From Sarcophilus harrisii (lineage: Eukaryota; Chordata; Mammalia; Dasyuromorphia; Dasyuridae), in assembly GCF_902635505.1 (NCBI RefSeq), contig NC_045426.1, forward strand, positions 673,229,087-673,293,086: a stretch of DNA of 64,000 bases. The letters are read 5' to 3'. This document shows, piece by piece, positions 31,401 to 41,583 of this stretch. Both the position numbers and the translations under genes were made by a program. The notes under the pieces are model-generated. The model made no database searches. It saw only the letters and a program-made list of their open reading frames with translations, and had not been told where the DNA came from. Each line of letters opens with the position of its first letter. Positions within the stretch are counted from its first letter, which is position 1.

Positions 31401-34400
31401 CATATTACAGCATGGGAAAGGAGACCACAAGCCGTTGTAGTGCTCGACAATCCAGTCCTACACCATTTCTTAGCTCAGTGTGTTAGAACAGGGGACAGAG
31501 GTGATTTCTCCTGCCATTGGTCAATATTCCCTATGTAAGGTGGATTCTCTTTAAAAGGACGGCATTCATCTGGGGGAGGGGGTGGGAGGTAAGAGGTGAA
31601 AAACTGGAACAAGAGGTTTGGCAATTGTTAATGCTGTAAAGTTACCCATACACATAATCTGTAAATAAAAGGCTATTAAATAAAAAATTTAAAAAAAAAT
31701 AAAAATAAAAGGAGGGCATTTCCCAACTTTTTCAGATCTAGGGTGCCCCCGTGCCCTGACCACAGAAGACAGCACAGGCAAAATGCCGAACGAATGGGAA
31801 AGCCCATGGGTAGTCCAGGAGTACAGAGGAGGAAGTTGTCCCTGCAGCCTGATGTGGTAGAAAGGTGGAGGCTGGACTTCAGGGAGTCTTCAAGATATGC
31901 CCAGGGTTTAGAGGAGTGAAAAGGAGGCCTTTGATGCAGCAAAGTACTTCCTGTCTTTCCTCACATCCAACCAGTTGCTGATTCTGTCTATTTTACTTAC
32001 ACAAACCCTCCTTTCTTTTCCCAGGGCTGCCACCCCTCATTTAGGCTCTTTTGGGGTCTGTCAAGTCAGAGAGTGTAAACGGCCTGGCTGGAGCAGGGGA
32101 CTCATAAAGGGGACCAGGAGTAGAGAGGCCAAAAGCTAGGGTGGGGTGAACACTGCTTCTGCTTCAGCTCGAGGGCTGTGCTCAGCAACAAGGAGACACA
32201 GAGGGAGGGAGGAAGCCTCCACAGCACCGCTGCTCTGAAACATGGTGTTTGTGCAGAAATGATTCCTGTGGGAGAATTAGCTGCAGCTGCAGGACATAGC
32301 AAAAGCCAGCTGTTGTCTTCATAACGCCACGCTTTGTTTCTATTGTCAGAAAGACTGGATGCTTTTGCTTTTTTGCCTGAGCAGTTTGGCCCGGAGAATT
32401 GGCAGGGAAGAGAGGGAAGGGAAAGAGCACTGCCTGGTGAAGTCACTGAGTTAACTATAGTGTGCCAGGGAGGTTAGAAAACACACTTTTGACCAATGGC
32501 CTCCCCTCCCTTGCCCTTCCTTCCTCTCTTTCCTCCCTTCTCTCCTTCCCTCTCTTCTCATTTTCTCCCTTCTTTCCTCCCCTTCCTCTCCTCTCTTCCT
32601 TTCTCATCTTTCCTCTTTCCTTTCCTTCCCTCCCTTCTCCACTTTTTCCTCCCCCTCCTTTCTTTGCCTTCCTTCTCATTTTCTCCCCTCTTTCCTCCCC
32701 TTCCTGTGCCTCTCCCCTCTTCCCACTCCTTCCATCTGTGTGCCTCTGTAGGAGGAAGATGCTATCATCCGCTGGCTGTCTGTCATCAGTAACTTTGCTG
32801 ATCAGCTCTATTACCCTTGTGAGCACGTTGCCTGGGCTGCTGATGCTAAGATTATTCACATCAACTCTACAAAGTGGTGGATACTAAGCACAGCCCTTTG
32901 GGGCCTTTCACTTCTCCTAGGAACTCTACGGTGAGTGCAAAGATTGGATTATTTGCCTGCTCCAATTCGAGTTAATCTCCAGGAGGAAACATGTGACTTT
33001 AGTTCAGAGATTTCTCTAATGGCTCCACCAAACAAAGAAACACTTGAGCTGACAGCCCAAGTGGATGAGGCCGCTGGTGACATATGAGCTGTGTGAATTA
33101 AGAAACCTTCTTTCTATTGGTCAAGGATGTCCAGGTGCCTGGAGCCAGGCACCGTCATCTGAGCAGGGTTTTAACTGCCGCCTTCTTCTTAGCCTGCTCC
33201 TTAGGGAGTTTGAGCGTCCTTGGCCTTCTTTTCTCTATTCATGACGAAATCAGACCTTTCCCTCTCTGACCCCAGGAAGGAGAAATAATTCCAGAGAAGC
33301 TGGCTGCTTTGCTTGTTTCTAAGGGAGATAAGCTCCTGCAGAAAAATCTCGTGTCCTGCTATATTCTTAGCAAAAATGCCTAAACAAGACTATCAGTATT
33401 TATTTGTGAGTTGAATTCATCCAAAAGCTTCAGTATCTAAAGGTCTTCAAAGAAGAATTTTCCTTGTAAATCATTTTATATTTACAGAAATGCTAAATGC
33501 ACTTTAAAATTGCTTGCTAAAATTAATGGGTAGGGAAAGACATTTTCCTTTTCTAGAATACTAGTAATCACCTTGTTTCAATAATTAGTCATTTAGAAAA
33601 AACTTTATAAAGTGTTATTAAAAGTGTCTTTATTTTAATCCTGGAGTAATTGTTAATGAATCACCTTGTTTGTTGGGGGCACAGTCTCCTTGGCCCTCCC
33701 AAAAGGCCATTACACTAAAAGGACAAAGAAATGGCTACATAAAGAAAATCAGAAGAGTTTCTCAAGAACAGTTCCTGTCTTCAGCAGCAAAGCAAATATG
33801 AAAATAACAAGTACTCTGCTTTGTGAGATATGTCAGTGGAGGTTTTCGGTTGCAGGTTTTGCCCATAGTCTTACTTAATATACTTAATACCTGTGTGACT
33901 TTAGGCAAGTCACTTCTGTTCAGATGATCTTTGCCTTTGGAGGGTTTTAGATCTAAATCCTCTGGTCTTCCTTGCTTCTCTGAGAGTTTAAGTTGGCAGC
34001 CACTTACCCATCATGTTTGTTTTTCCTGATTCATTTTTCTGGTCTTTTCAGATCCCTGAAAATTATACTGAATCTGAGAAGAAAATTGAGAAATCCTGAA
34101 GGAAAATCTAGGTATGATTTCATTCCCTTTCCTATTCTTTCTCTCATAAGAAAAAGAAAATGTTCTTCAGTTACATCAACTAATTTTCATTTCAAATATA
34201 AAGAACCATAAGAGGAGTGGGATAACCGGAAGATCAGGCTAGTTATCTGAAAGAGAAGTTCATAGAATTGCTGTTCTTGTCATCACTTCATAATGAGAAG
34301 GAATAGTAATTTCTGAACTCAGTCATATTCTGTCAAATGTTTACCAGCTAGATCTGGGGTGGGGGAAGTACACATGACATACTTTTAAGTTTAATATGCA

Positions 34401-37400
34401 TTAATGTTTTTTCCTTCATCTAAATGTATACCGACCACAAATCCAGCCTTGATGTATAGCATTTGCCAGTTTCTGAGTTATAAATGCTCTCTGAACATTT
34501 AACAATTAGCTGAAGAGCTAGTTTAAGCTGACTCCATCATATCCCTGCCTGAATCTAAGATTATGGCCCATAGAGGCATGATTGTCACCTTGATAGAGAT
34601 TACAGGACGTCAGATATGAGGAATTTTAGAGGCCATCTAAGCTAGGGGCTCTTAAACTTTTCTGTGTCCTAAACCTCTCAGGCAGTCTGATAAAGCAGAT
34701 GAAGTCTTTCTCAGCATCAGCTTTTTAAATGCACAAAATAAAATACATAGGAATACAAAGGAAACTGAATATGCTGAAATGCAGCTATCAAAATATTCTT
34801 TCAAAAAGTTCATGGACCCCAGGCTAAGAACACCTTTGGCAGAAGGGAAAACTGAGGCTCAGAAAGGGGAAGGGAGCAGCTGGGCCCAGGTGGGAGGCCC
34901 AGATTGATCACTCTTACACCTGCGGGAGTAAAGCTCAGCCCTCCTTATAGCACCGAGGCAGGACTTGGCCCACACAGCCCATGTACAGGGTTCTGCACTG
35001 GGGTCCTCAGATTTTAGTCCTTACTATGAGGTCCCACAGCAGGGCATCCGACTCCTCCAAGCCCTAAAATAGGGTGAGGTACTTGCAGGGCTGTTGGTAG
35101 CAAAGTGCTTTATAGCCTTAAAGTGCTATAGAAATGTTAGTGTTACACTTATTAAATTTGAGAGCAGATACAATAATGACTATACTGAGGAAGTAACTCA
35201 TTTATATATCAAGGATCTGCGATATCATCGGAGTGAGAACTGCCTCCACTGAAACAGATTGTCATCTATGAGTAACTTGATAAAAGAAGCCCCTTCTTTG
35301 GGCTCACATGTCCATGGCTCAGCTTCACCCCTTACAGGGACTGTGGCAGAGGCCTCCTCCCTGGGCTCCAGCCTCCAGATGTCATCTGTTTAAATTGCAA
35401 ATGTCCAGGTCTGACCAGGTCACTCCCTTCTTCTGGAAGCTGCAGTGGTCTCTGTAGCTTCTAAGGTAAAACACAAGTCTCACTGATCTCTTGCCTTTTT
35501 ATCATCTGCCTTGAGTCTACTTTGACAAGTTCTTTGATGATACTCTCATTTACACACTTGGGTGCTGGCCCCTGGCTTTTTGGTTCTTCCTTGTACATGA
35601 GATTCCACCATTTCCATATCTTTGCCCAGACCATCCTTAGTCCCTGGCATATGTGCCCGCTATTAACCTCTGCCTGGTAGAATCCCTGACTTTTAATAAA
35701 GTTCAGCTCAAGGACTGTCTCCTACAGAAAGCCTCTCCTGACCCCTCCTGAAGTGACTTTGTATCTCTTTGTTTATAAACATGCTGTTTCTTATCCCTTG
35801 CCCCCTAGAATGGAAGTTTGCTAGCCTCTTTAGGTCAGGCTAGGATAAAGTCTGATACATAGTTGATGCTTAGTAAATGCTGGTTGAATTAATCAACTTG
35901 CATGTTGAATAAGGCTCAGAAAGTTGCTGTAGACCTGAGAAGTCATGTGACTTACCCAGGGTCACTCAGCTAGCCAGTGTCCAGTGAGGATCTGAAGCCC
36001 GGGCCTCCTAACTCCAAGTATTTGGCTACCCCTCAATCATACTTGAGATTCATGCATATAGTTTTTCACAGAGTTTACAAAGTAATTGCCTCATAATTAC
36101 CCTGTGAGGTTGATAGGAAAATATTCTCCTTTACAGTCTCTGATAGTGCTAGTGTTAGGCTTCGACAAGTTCTCCTGACTCCAATTTTAGAGCTCTCTCC
36201 ATAATTACTGTGCCATCTCTCCAGCTGGTCATTGGAAAGGCTTAATTTTCTTGACTAAAAAAGTCCAAAATCACCTTAGAAAGAGAAAGAGCTGCATACC
36301 AGAAAACTCAGATCCTAAGTCAGACTCTCTTAACTAATTTTCTGTGTGAAGTTGGGGAAATCTGTTAATTTGTCTGTACCTCAGTTTCCTTATCCATAAA
36401 ACAGAGGAAGTAAAACAGAGGAAGTAATAACTACCTCAGCCTCCTGATAATAGCATTATGGCAACTGAAAGAGATAACTCTTGACAAAAGACTATGAAGA
36501 GTTAAAAGCCTTATATAAATATAAGGTATGATATTTTCTCAAGAGACAGTTGGGCTCATATCTCTAGGACCCTCAGGTGGCAAATGCTTCCTTCACAACA
36601 GCCCTATGAGGAAGAAGAGAGATGGAGGTGTATGAAAGTACACCCCTAAGTATGTGACTAAGTGGGGTTGCTGCGCCAACAGAGAACCTCCCCATGTCCC
36701 ACCCCCAACTCCTGGGCTAATATTTTGCTCTTCATCATCCTGCCTTCCTACAGGATCCCTTCCCAGAACAGAAGCATTTTCTGTTTTGGCTGCCTCACAC
36801 TTGTTTACATCTCTCTTCAGCCCTTAATATGAGTGGTTTGCAGAGCTGGCCTGGACCTTGGAGATAGGTCAGATTAACAAGATTGTGGGCCGCATTAAGG
36901 ATGGCTTATCTCCCTCTGTAGCCTGCTTTAATTGGGCCACTTAGAGTACAGTGGTCAGTTCTGGGAGCCATGTTCTAGGAAGGATTTTAATAAGCTACAG
37001 TGTCCAAAGGAGGATCCGGAAACGCCTTGTGAAGATCAGCTCAAGGAATCAGAGACATAGAGCCTGGAGAAGAGAAAGCTTAGAGGGGAGACAGTAACTG
37101 ACTTTTAATACTTGGAAAGACTCTTGTATGTGTAGGTCTGTTCCTTCTGGTCCCAGAAGACAAGTCCTAAAGCAATGAAAAGAAGCTGCCAACTGGCCAA
37201 TTGAGTCTGGGTCTCAAGAAAAGCTTCCTAATCATTAAGCGTGATTCAAAAGTAGACTTGGCAGCTTTTAGAGATAGTGAGGGAGGGGAAGTTTCAAACA
37301 ACCATTAGATAACTCCTGCTTGAGTGTAATTTTTGGAGTCTGGGTTGAATTAAGACATCTGCTGAGGAGGTCCTTTGCAATTTAGAAATCTTGGGTTTCT

Positions 37401-37757
37401 GTGACCCGCTCTCCTATGTCAACAATGACAACATTAACAATATAGTTAACAATGACTATTAGACATGACTTTTCTAGAATAAACAACTAAGCACTTAATG
37501 CCTTTTCTTTTTCTGTCTTCTACAGTAAATCTTTTAGAAGAGAAAAGAAAATGATTGCAATTCAGGTGAAGTCGGAAATATTAACCCTTCTTAGCAATTT
37601 GGCTGATCTAGCCAATGCCATCCATTGGCTGCCTCCAGGATTCCTCTGGGCAGGACGATTTCCTCCATGGCTGGTGGGTCTCATGGGCACTGTGTCTTCT
37701 CTCATCAGTATGTACCAAGCATCTGGGCTTCACTCTGAAAAGTCTGATGACTCTTGA
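21995..37757 (+). CDS. PEX11G: PEX11G, peroxisomal membrane protein 11 gamma, 5 exons (complete)
   Basis: Coding exons are 21995-22054, 24614-24802, 32752-32930, 34052-34111 and 37526-37757. All introns are GT-AG, the phases are 0,0,2,2, and the total is 720 nt, giving 239 residues. Human PEX11G is about 241. The protein starts MAALSGLVSSLESYRGRDRL and keeps the family stretches SQLNHCR-like (AQLNHCRTVLRLFDDLAM), ADQLYYPCEHVAWAAD, SNLADLANAIHWLP and WAGRFPPWLVGLMGT. Hydrophobic stretches lie at about 125-142 and 208-227. PEX11 proteins sit in the peroxisome membrane and drive elongation and division with FIS1 and DNM1L; gamma pairs with alpha or beta. No stop, frameshift or missing block is visible, so the gene looks functional. 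It lies head-to-head with SAXO5. Confidence 0.96.
22620..23230. repeat. MIR/SINE fragments in PEX11G intron 1
   Basis: A short TA run lies near 22632. A MIR-type unit at 22820-22930 has words such as 'gtagctgaagtagaggagac'. A second at 23010-23160 has 'gggtctcagtttcctcatct' and 'taaaatgaatgggt'. Confidence 0.6.
23240..24610. other. Rest of PEX11G intron 1, mostly unassigned
   Basis: AT-rich sequence with no exon. 23400-23550 may contain a worn L2 tail ('aagataagaccctatgctgc', 'tcaccctctaataggtgatc'). I recognise nothing else. Confidence 0.35.
24614..24802 (+). CDS. PEX11G: PEX11G coding exon 2
   Basis: 63 codons (IRTLSYGCQLIGGF... to GLGAK) between TTGCTACAG and the donor AAG/GTAACC, phase 0 at both ends. 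A 22-nt A-run begins 76 nt into the next intron. Confidence 0.96.
25085..25265 (+). repeat. MIR-type SINE in PEX11G intron 2
   Basis: 'tctggacaagtgatttcatc', 'aaactgaaggggctggacaa' and 'agtccttccaaccctaaatc' in MIR order. Confidence 0.65.
25380..25680 (+). repeat. CR1/L3-like fragment
   Basis: 'ggtcatcctcctatggattt' and 'gttccaacttggtaatgtct' resemble CR1/L3 text. Diverged. Confidence 0.4.
26480..26800 (-). mobile_element. L1 LINE 3' UTR
   Basis: 'ccaaatacatatatagtttc', 'gcaagcaatctgatataggt' and 'tccacatgcagtctccatag' are the marsupial L1 3' UTR read in reverse. It is truncated at about 320 nt. Confidence 0.8.
26990..27045 (+). repeat. (GA)n then (GT)n microsatellite
   Basis: About 25 nt of GA repeat run into about 35 nt of interrupted GT repeat. 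Confidence 0.85.
27780..27935 (+). repeat. MIR-type SINE
   Basis: 'gggcaagacaagttacttcc', 'ggtattggactagatggcct' and 'tgaggttccttctaattcta' are typical of the MIR 3' half. Confidence 0.65.
28085..28835 (+). mobile_element. Old L1 ORF2 end split by later SINE and hAT pieces
   Basis: 28090-28215 ('gacctacagctgcactgcta', 'tcatagcagtacttttgag') and 28640-28830 ('gatgcccattgatggggg', 'taagaaatgatagatata') are consecutive stretches of L1 ORF2 C-terminal text. Between them lie a SINE fragment (about 28252-28385) and a hAT fragment (about 28430-28555). Confidence 0.65.
29050..29560 (-). repeat. L2 LINE fragment
   Basis: 'gagtttagccatgaaaggga', 'gggagctgatttatactgat' and 'caccaaacatttattaatc' are L2 text from the minus strand, in PEX11G intron 2. 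Confidence 0.6.
29812..30445 (-). mobile_element. L1 LINE 3' UTR and ORF2 end
   Basis: Read in reverse, it begins after a T-run. It carries 'gcaagcaatccaatataggt', 'ttgaaaagagccatgtccat', 'ttcactcagcatcagttcat' and 'gatgggcatccactcagttc'. About 630 nt, well preserved, in PEX11G intron 2. Confidence 0.88.
30465..30790. repeat. hAT fragment followed by L2 (minus)
   Basis: 30470-30545 has hAT-Charlie-type words ('cttcaccagactgtcaaaag'). 30560-30780 has L2 minus words ('aatatggaaaatcttgaatg', 'gggagagagcaggaagtcac'). Confidence 0.5.
31567..31706 (+). mobile_element. Short L1 3' end with 14-bp target-site duplication
   Basis: 140 nt of L1 3' tail ('catctgggggagggggtggg', 'gaaaaactggaacaagaggt', 'gtaaataaaaggctatt'). 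It is flanked by aaaaggacggcatt at 31553-31566 and aaaaggagggcatt at 31707-31720, one mismatch. Confidence 0.85.
31720..32499. other. PEX11G intron 2, distal part, nothing recognised
   Basis: A GC-richer, apparently unique stretch. Minus-strand open frames of 82-114 codons (32102-32446) show no known motif and no codon pattern I trust. Confidence 0.35.
32500..32750 (+). repeat. Long pyrimidine-rich tract joined to the PEX11G exon 3 acceptor
   Basis: About 230 nt of near-pure C/T (TTCC, CTCC and TCTT units) run up to the CTGTAG acceptor at 32751. Normal polypyrimidine tracts are 10-30 nt. Open frames here are low-complexity shadows. Confidence 0.85.
32752..32930 (+). CDS. PEX11G: PEX11G coding exon 3
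   Basis: 179 nt encoding EEDAIIRWLSVISNFADQLY... to LLLGTL, ending in phase 2 at a strong donor CG/GTGAGT. The acceptor CTCTGTAG is preceded by about 230 nt of near-pure pyrimidine. Confidence 0.96.
32931..34051. other. PEX11G intron 3, mostly unique
   Basis: A SINE scrap is possible near 33885-33960 ('gtgactttaggcaagtcact'). No exon or other repeat is recognised in the rest. Confidence 0.4.
34052..34111 (+). CDS. PEX11G: PEX11G coding exon 4 (60 nt)
   Basis: A small exon encoding SLKIILNLRRKLRNPEGKS, between TCTTTTCAG and AG/GTATGA. It corresponds to the basic linker after the first hydrophobic segment in human PEX11G. Confidence 0.92.
34635..34865 (+). mobile_element. Non-autonomous hAT (Charlie-type) element
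   Basis: It runs from 'ctaggggctcttaaactttt' to 'ccaggctaagaacacct', with complementary ends. Inner words are 'ggcagtctgataaagcag' and 'aaataaaatacataggaat'. In PEX11G intron 4. Confidence 0.65.
35300..35905 (+). repeat. L2 LINE 3' region
   Basis: 'gtctgaccaggtcactccct', 'tcaaggactgtctcctacag', 'tagttgatgcttagtaaatg'. The rest of the ORF2 text is worn. In PEX11G intron 4. Confidence 0.65.
35930..36545. repeat. SINE (minus) and MIR (plus) in PEX11G intron 4
   Basis: 35930-36030 has 'gtgacttacccagggtcact'. 36290-36540 has 'tctgtacctcagtttcctta' and 'ttaaaagccttatataaata', with a 16-nt local duplication (aaaacagaggaagtaa). Confidence 0.65.
36930..37420 (-). repeat. CR1/L3 LINE fragment
   Basis: 'gagcctggagaagagaaagc', 'ggtctgttccttctggtccc', 'aaaagcttcctaatcattaa'. 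A long CR1/L3 stretch read from its opposite strand, ending about 100 nt before exon 5. Confidence 0.7.
37526..37757 (+). CDS. PEX11G: PEX11G coding exon 5 and stop
   Basis: The acceptor is CTTCTACAG. It encodes residues 163-239, including the conserved LLSNLADLANAIHWLP and GRFPPWLVGLMGT, and ends ...SEKSDDS, TGA. Confidence 0.96.
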
Positions 37758-38846
37758 CATCGATGATTGGTTTGAGAAACACTCAAATGAGACTGAAAAT
37801 TCTTGGCATCAGAGGCTGTTGGGATCAAAGCTGGGCTTTTAATTGCTCAAAATAATAAGATGACTGGGAAACTTAAGAAAGAGATCCAAAAATTGCTACT
37901 CCTGATCTGGGTTGGATTAATTTAAAGGAGTAAGACCCAATGGAGGCATAGAGCTGAGGGCTTCTTCAAATAGGACAAAGAGAAATGTCTTTTGGCCTCT
38001 AGTTATGCAAAACTTCAGCACTGTCATAGTGGATTCAAAGGGATTGTTCTGGCACTGCCACCTATGGAAAGAACCTTGCTTTTCCATAGTCCAAAGAGAG
38101 GTAAAGGAACCTGGCTGAGCAGGCTCTGGCAGCCTCAGCTCTCTAGTTGTCCCTTCCCCTCAAATCACAAAATAGCAGGCTTTTTATGGGTGAGGAATTG
38201 TGGAATTGCTAGTATTTGTGAGCAAAGGCTAGGACTGTCTAGGACTTGATCTACAGAGAGAGAACCAAAACCACCTTCCTCAGATCTGTTTAAGTTTGGT
38301 GGGGAAGAGCTTGGTGAAGGTTGGGCTATTCTGCAGGCTATGGGCTTCTCAGGGACCAGCCAACATTAGTAACTAATTGGCTCCTTTCACCTCACCTTCC
38401 ATCTGTTTTTAAATAATAGCATGTTAGGAAGGAGGATTTCTTTTAGCTTGGCTGACAGAAAGTCTCTTCTCACTTTTTTTGTTAGACAACAGGAAATGTT
38501 TCTTTTGCTGACATTTGAAAAGCTGAGAGATGTAGCAGAAAGAATGCTGGGCCTGGGAGCCAGGAGCCTTGGGTTCCTATGAGGGCTTGGTCAATTCCTC
38601 AAGCCTCTCCGGGCCCATTTCCTAGCCTATAATAATATTTGCTCTGCCTTCTTCCACAGATAGAACAAAGATCAAATGAGATATCTAAAACACCACACAA
38701 TCATGAGGCAATATTATCCTTGGAGTCTAAAAGCAAATCAACTAGATTTTGTTTTTGAAAATAAGTTTTAAAAATATTATGTGCAAATGAGAAATGAAAG
38801 TTTGCTCGGATAATCAGGAATCATCTGATATGTATCTAATAATAAA
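37758..38846 (+). terminator. PEX11G 3' UTR candidate and poly(A) signal
   Basis: The first clear AATAAA after the stop codon is at 38841-38846, giving a 3' UTR of about 1.1 kb with a MIR (38520-38700) inside it. A variant signal nearer the stop cannot be ruled out. Confidence 0.4.
38520..38705 (+). repeat. MIR-type SINE
   Basis: 'agaaagaatgctgggcctgg', 'cttgggttcctatgagggct', 'gatcaaatgagatatctaaa' in MIR order. Confidence 0.65.
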
Positions 38847-38849
38847 ATG

Positions 38850-39400
38850 GAAGGTAGAAGATCAAGATTTGGCTGGCCTCCTCCTGTGGTCTGCTGTTGC
38901 TACTGTTTACACACAAAGATGCTGATCCATCATCCACAGCACACACATGCAACAAGCAATTTCTTAATTCTCTTCAATAATTTTTAAGTGCCACCCATGA
39001 GCTCAAGGATTCAAAGGCAAAAATGAAAACACCTTCCCCTATATGTGACTGGAGCTGGAGTAGAGAGCAAGATAAATAAGACAAAAAGTGTAAACTACTG
39101 AAGGCATGTACATTTTGCAGGGGAGGGAAAACACAATAAACCTAATTCTACTGACAGTGTAATACACGTCCAAGAACAGGACCAATTGAGCTGAAGTCAG
39201 GTGAGGGTTAGAAAAGCACTGACTGGAAGGATTAAGGAAGGCATCATAGAGGAGATTGTGCCTGGGATAGGCCTTGAAGAATGGATAAAATGGCAAGAGA
39301 GAGAAATGGAAGATCATGGCATTTGGGCCTAGAGGATCTCTAGGTCGAAGCTCTGCCACTTATAGTTATGTGACTTACTAACCATCAGTCCTCATTGCTT
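38850..39400. other. Unassigned stretch past PEX11G
   Basis: Mostly unique. The last 200 nt drift into L2 minus-strand words ('aggccttgaagaatggat'). A 106-codon minus open frame here reads through repeat and is rejected. Confidence 0.35.
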
Positions 39401-40599
39401 GAGAGAATCATACTTACAGTTGCCTATCTCATGATTTATCCAATTTAATTAGCAATTAAGTGCCTAGTGTGTGCCAAACATTGTGCCAAGTGCTAAAGAT
39501 ACAAAGAAAGGCAAAAAACAGTCTCTGCTTCTAAAAAGCTCATTCTGAGGTGAAGACAATGAGTACATAATTAGGCACCTGCAGGGTACATGGAAGGTCA
39601 TCTGAAAGGGGAAGACACCAGCGGCTGGGAAGGGATTGGAGGGGAGAAAAGAGACACCAGGAAAAGCTGCCTGCAGAAGGTAGCAAAGCTTTGAGCTAAG
39701 TCAGGACAGCAATGCAGGAAAACTAAAGAAATGAGGGGTCAGAGCATTCCAGAAATGGGATCGTAGCCTGTGCAAAAGCACATAGAAGACAAGCATTCAC
39801 TGAGAGCGTACTAAGTGCCAGGGATAAAAAGGAAGGCAAAAAGGTGGTCCCTGTTCTCAAGAAGCTCACAAGTCTGAAAGGGGAGACAATATACCACCAA
39901 CCATGGACATACATGATACACACGGTTTATGGATGGCCCGTGTCTCTGGATTGTAGGGAATGGAGATGGGGGAAAGAGGAAGAAGACTGAAAAGATGTAA
40001 GGGGAAGCTTAGTGATTCAGTAGATAGACCACAGCCCAGGAGTCAGAAGGATCTGAGCTCAAATCTAGTCTCTGACACTAGCTGTGTAACCCTGATTTCC
40101 CTTTCCTCATTCCCAAAGAAAAAAACTATAAAGAGCTTTACTTGCCAACAGAGGAATTTGTATTTGAATCTAGAGGAAATAGGAAACCACTAGAGCTCAG
40201 TGAGCAAAGGATGTCACTGTCAAACTTTCATTTCAGGAAAATCCTTTTGATAGCTGAGCAGAGGATGAATTGGAACAAGAGAGATTTAAAGGCAGAAGAT
40301 TGCCTTATCCAGGTGAAAAGTGATAAGGACCTAATTGAGGCCCTAACTCAGGGCTGTGATTGTATGAGGTAGAGAAAGGTATACAAAAGGTATTTTGAAG
40401 ATAGCTCTGGATATATGTGGTGATTAGTTGAGAGGGGAGGGCATACCTGGTGGAATGTGGTGCCCTTAAGAGTTGATTTTGGAAGAATGAAGTTTGGGAA
40501 TTAAGATTTCTGTTTTGGACATGTTGCCTTTAAGATGTCTATATTTTGTGTGAAACATGGAGAGATGCATGACTAGCTGAGTCGAGAGACTAGATTTTA

Positions 40600-40632
40600 T
40601 ATATATTTGTATATATATATATATATATAATC
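40600..40632 (+). repeat. Short (TA)n run
   Basis: About 30 nt of near-pure TA within L2 sequence. Confidence 0.8.
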
Positions 40633-41351
40633 TGATATATGTTATAGAGATAACTGAACCCATAGAAATTGATGAGCTCTCAAGTAGGGTGATAATAGAA
40701 TGAGAAGAGAAGGAGCCCAGCACTGAGTCTTGGGGTGTATACTCAAGGTCAGTGGAGACTAAGAAAGAACAGAGACAAGAACCAGTAGTCTCATGAAAAC
40801 CTAGAGAGAAGAAAATATGCAGGAGAACACCACAGGCAGTGTCAAATGTTACTTAGAAGTCACAGAGGATGAGGCCTGGGGAAAGAATTAAGAAACCATT
40901 GTTGACTTTGGAGAGACTGTTTCAGTTGAATGAAGTCGGAAGCCAGATTTGCAGGGAGATTAGAAAATGGGAGAGGAAGTGGAGGCACCCGTTGTAAACA
41001 GCTTTCTCAAAGAATTTAGCTACAAAGGGAAAGAAATATGTAGCTGGCTAGGGTGGTTGGATCGCAGGATCTTTTAAGGAGAAATGAGCATATTTTTAGA
41101 TACTAAGGAAGGAGCCACTAGATAAGGGAGAGCCTCTTATGAAGATAAGTGAAAGAGATTGGGAATAATAGTGGGGACAATTTTCTGGAGAAGACAGGAG
41201 GGGATAAGATCAAGGGAATATATAGAAGGATTTGCTTTGGTCAGAACAATAGTGTCTTAATCTGAAACTGTTAGGAAGGAGAAAAATAGTGGTGAAAGAT
41301 GTGTGAGTAAAATGAAATGAGAAGGGGAGAAGTTTTTATATTTTTATAGGA

Positions 41352-41354
<3 letters not shown>

Positions 41355-41420
<66 letters not shown>
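41355..41420 (+). repeat. (TA)n microsatellite
   Basis: About 60 nt of uninterrupted AT dinucleotides, a site likely to vary in length. Confidence 0.95.
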
Positions 41421-41422
<2 letters not shown>

Positions 41423-41514
41423 GTATGAGGTCCTGAGGAGAAAAAGTTTTAGGGAGGAAATGAAGTGAGAGCAAAGATTTTGAACAACTGCTGTAGAGAG
41501 ACTTGTGAATTACG

Positions 41515-41527
41515 TATGTGTACGTAC

Positions 41528-41582
<55 letters not shown>
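41515..41582 (+). repeat. (GT)n-(GA)n compound microsatellite
   Basis: An ACGT-rich start, then about 26 nt of GT joined directly to about 32 nt of GA. Confidence 0.95.

Positions 41583-41583
<1 letters not shown>

Noticed and set aside
32455-32887. 141-codon plus frame and 134-codon minus frame
   Set aside because: They read through the pyrimidine tract, and the plus frame then runs out of frame through PEX11G exon 3.
41355-41582. Possible replication origin or regulatory AT-rich element
   Set aside because: Plain TA, GT and GA microsatellites with no further structure.
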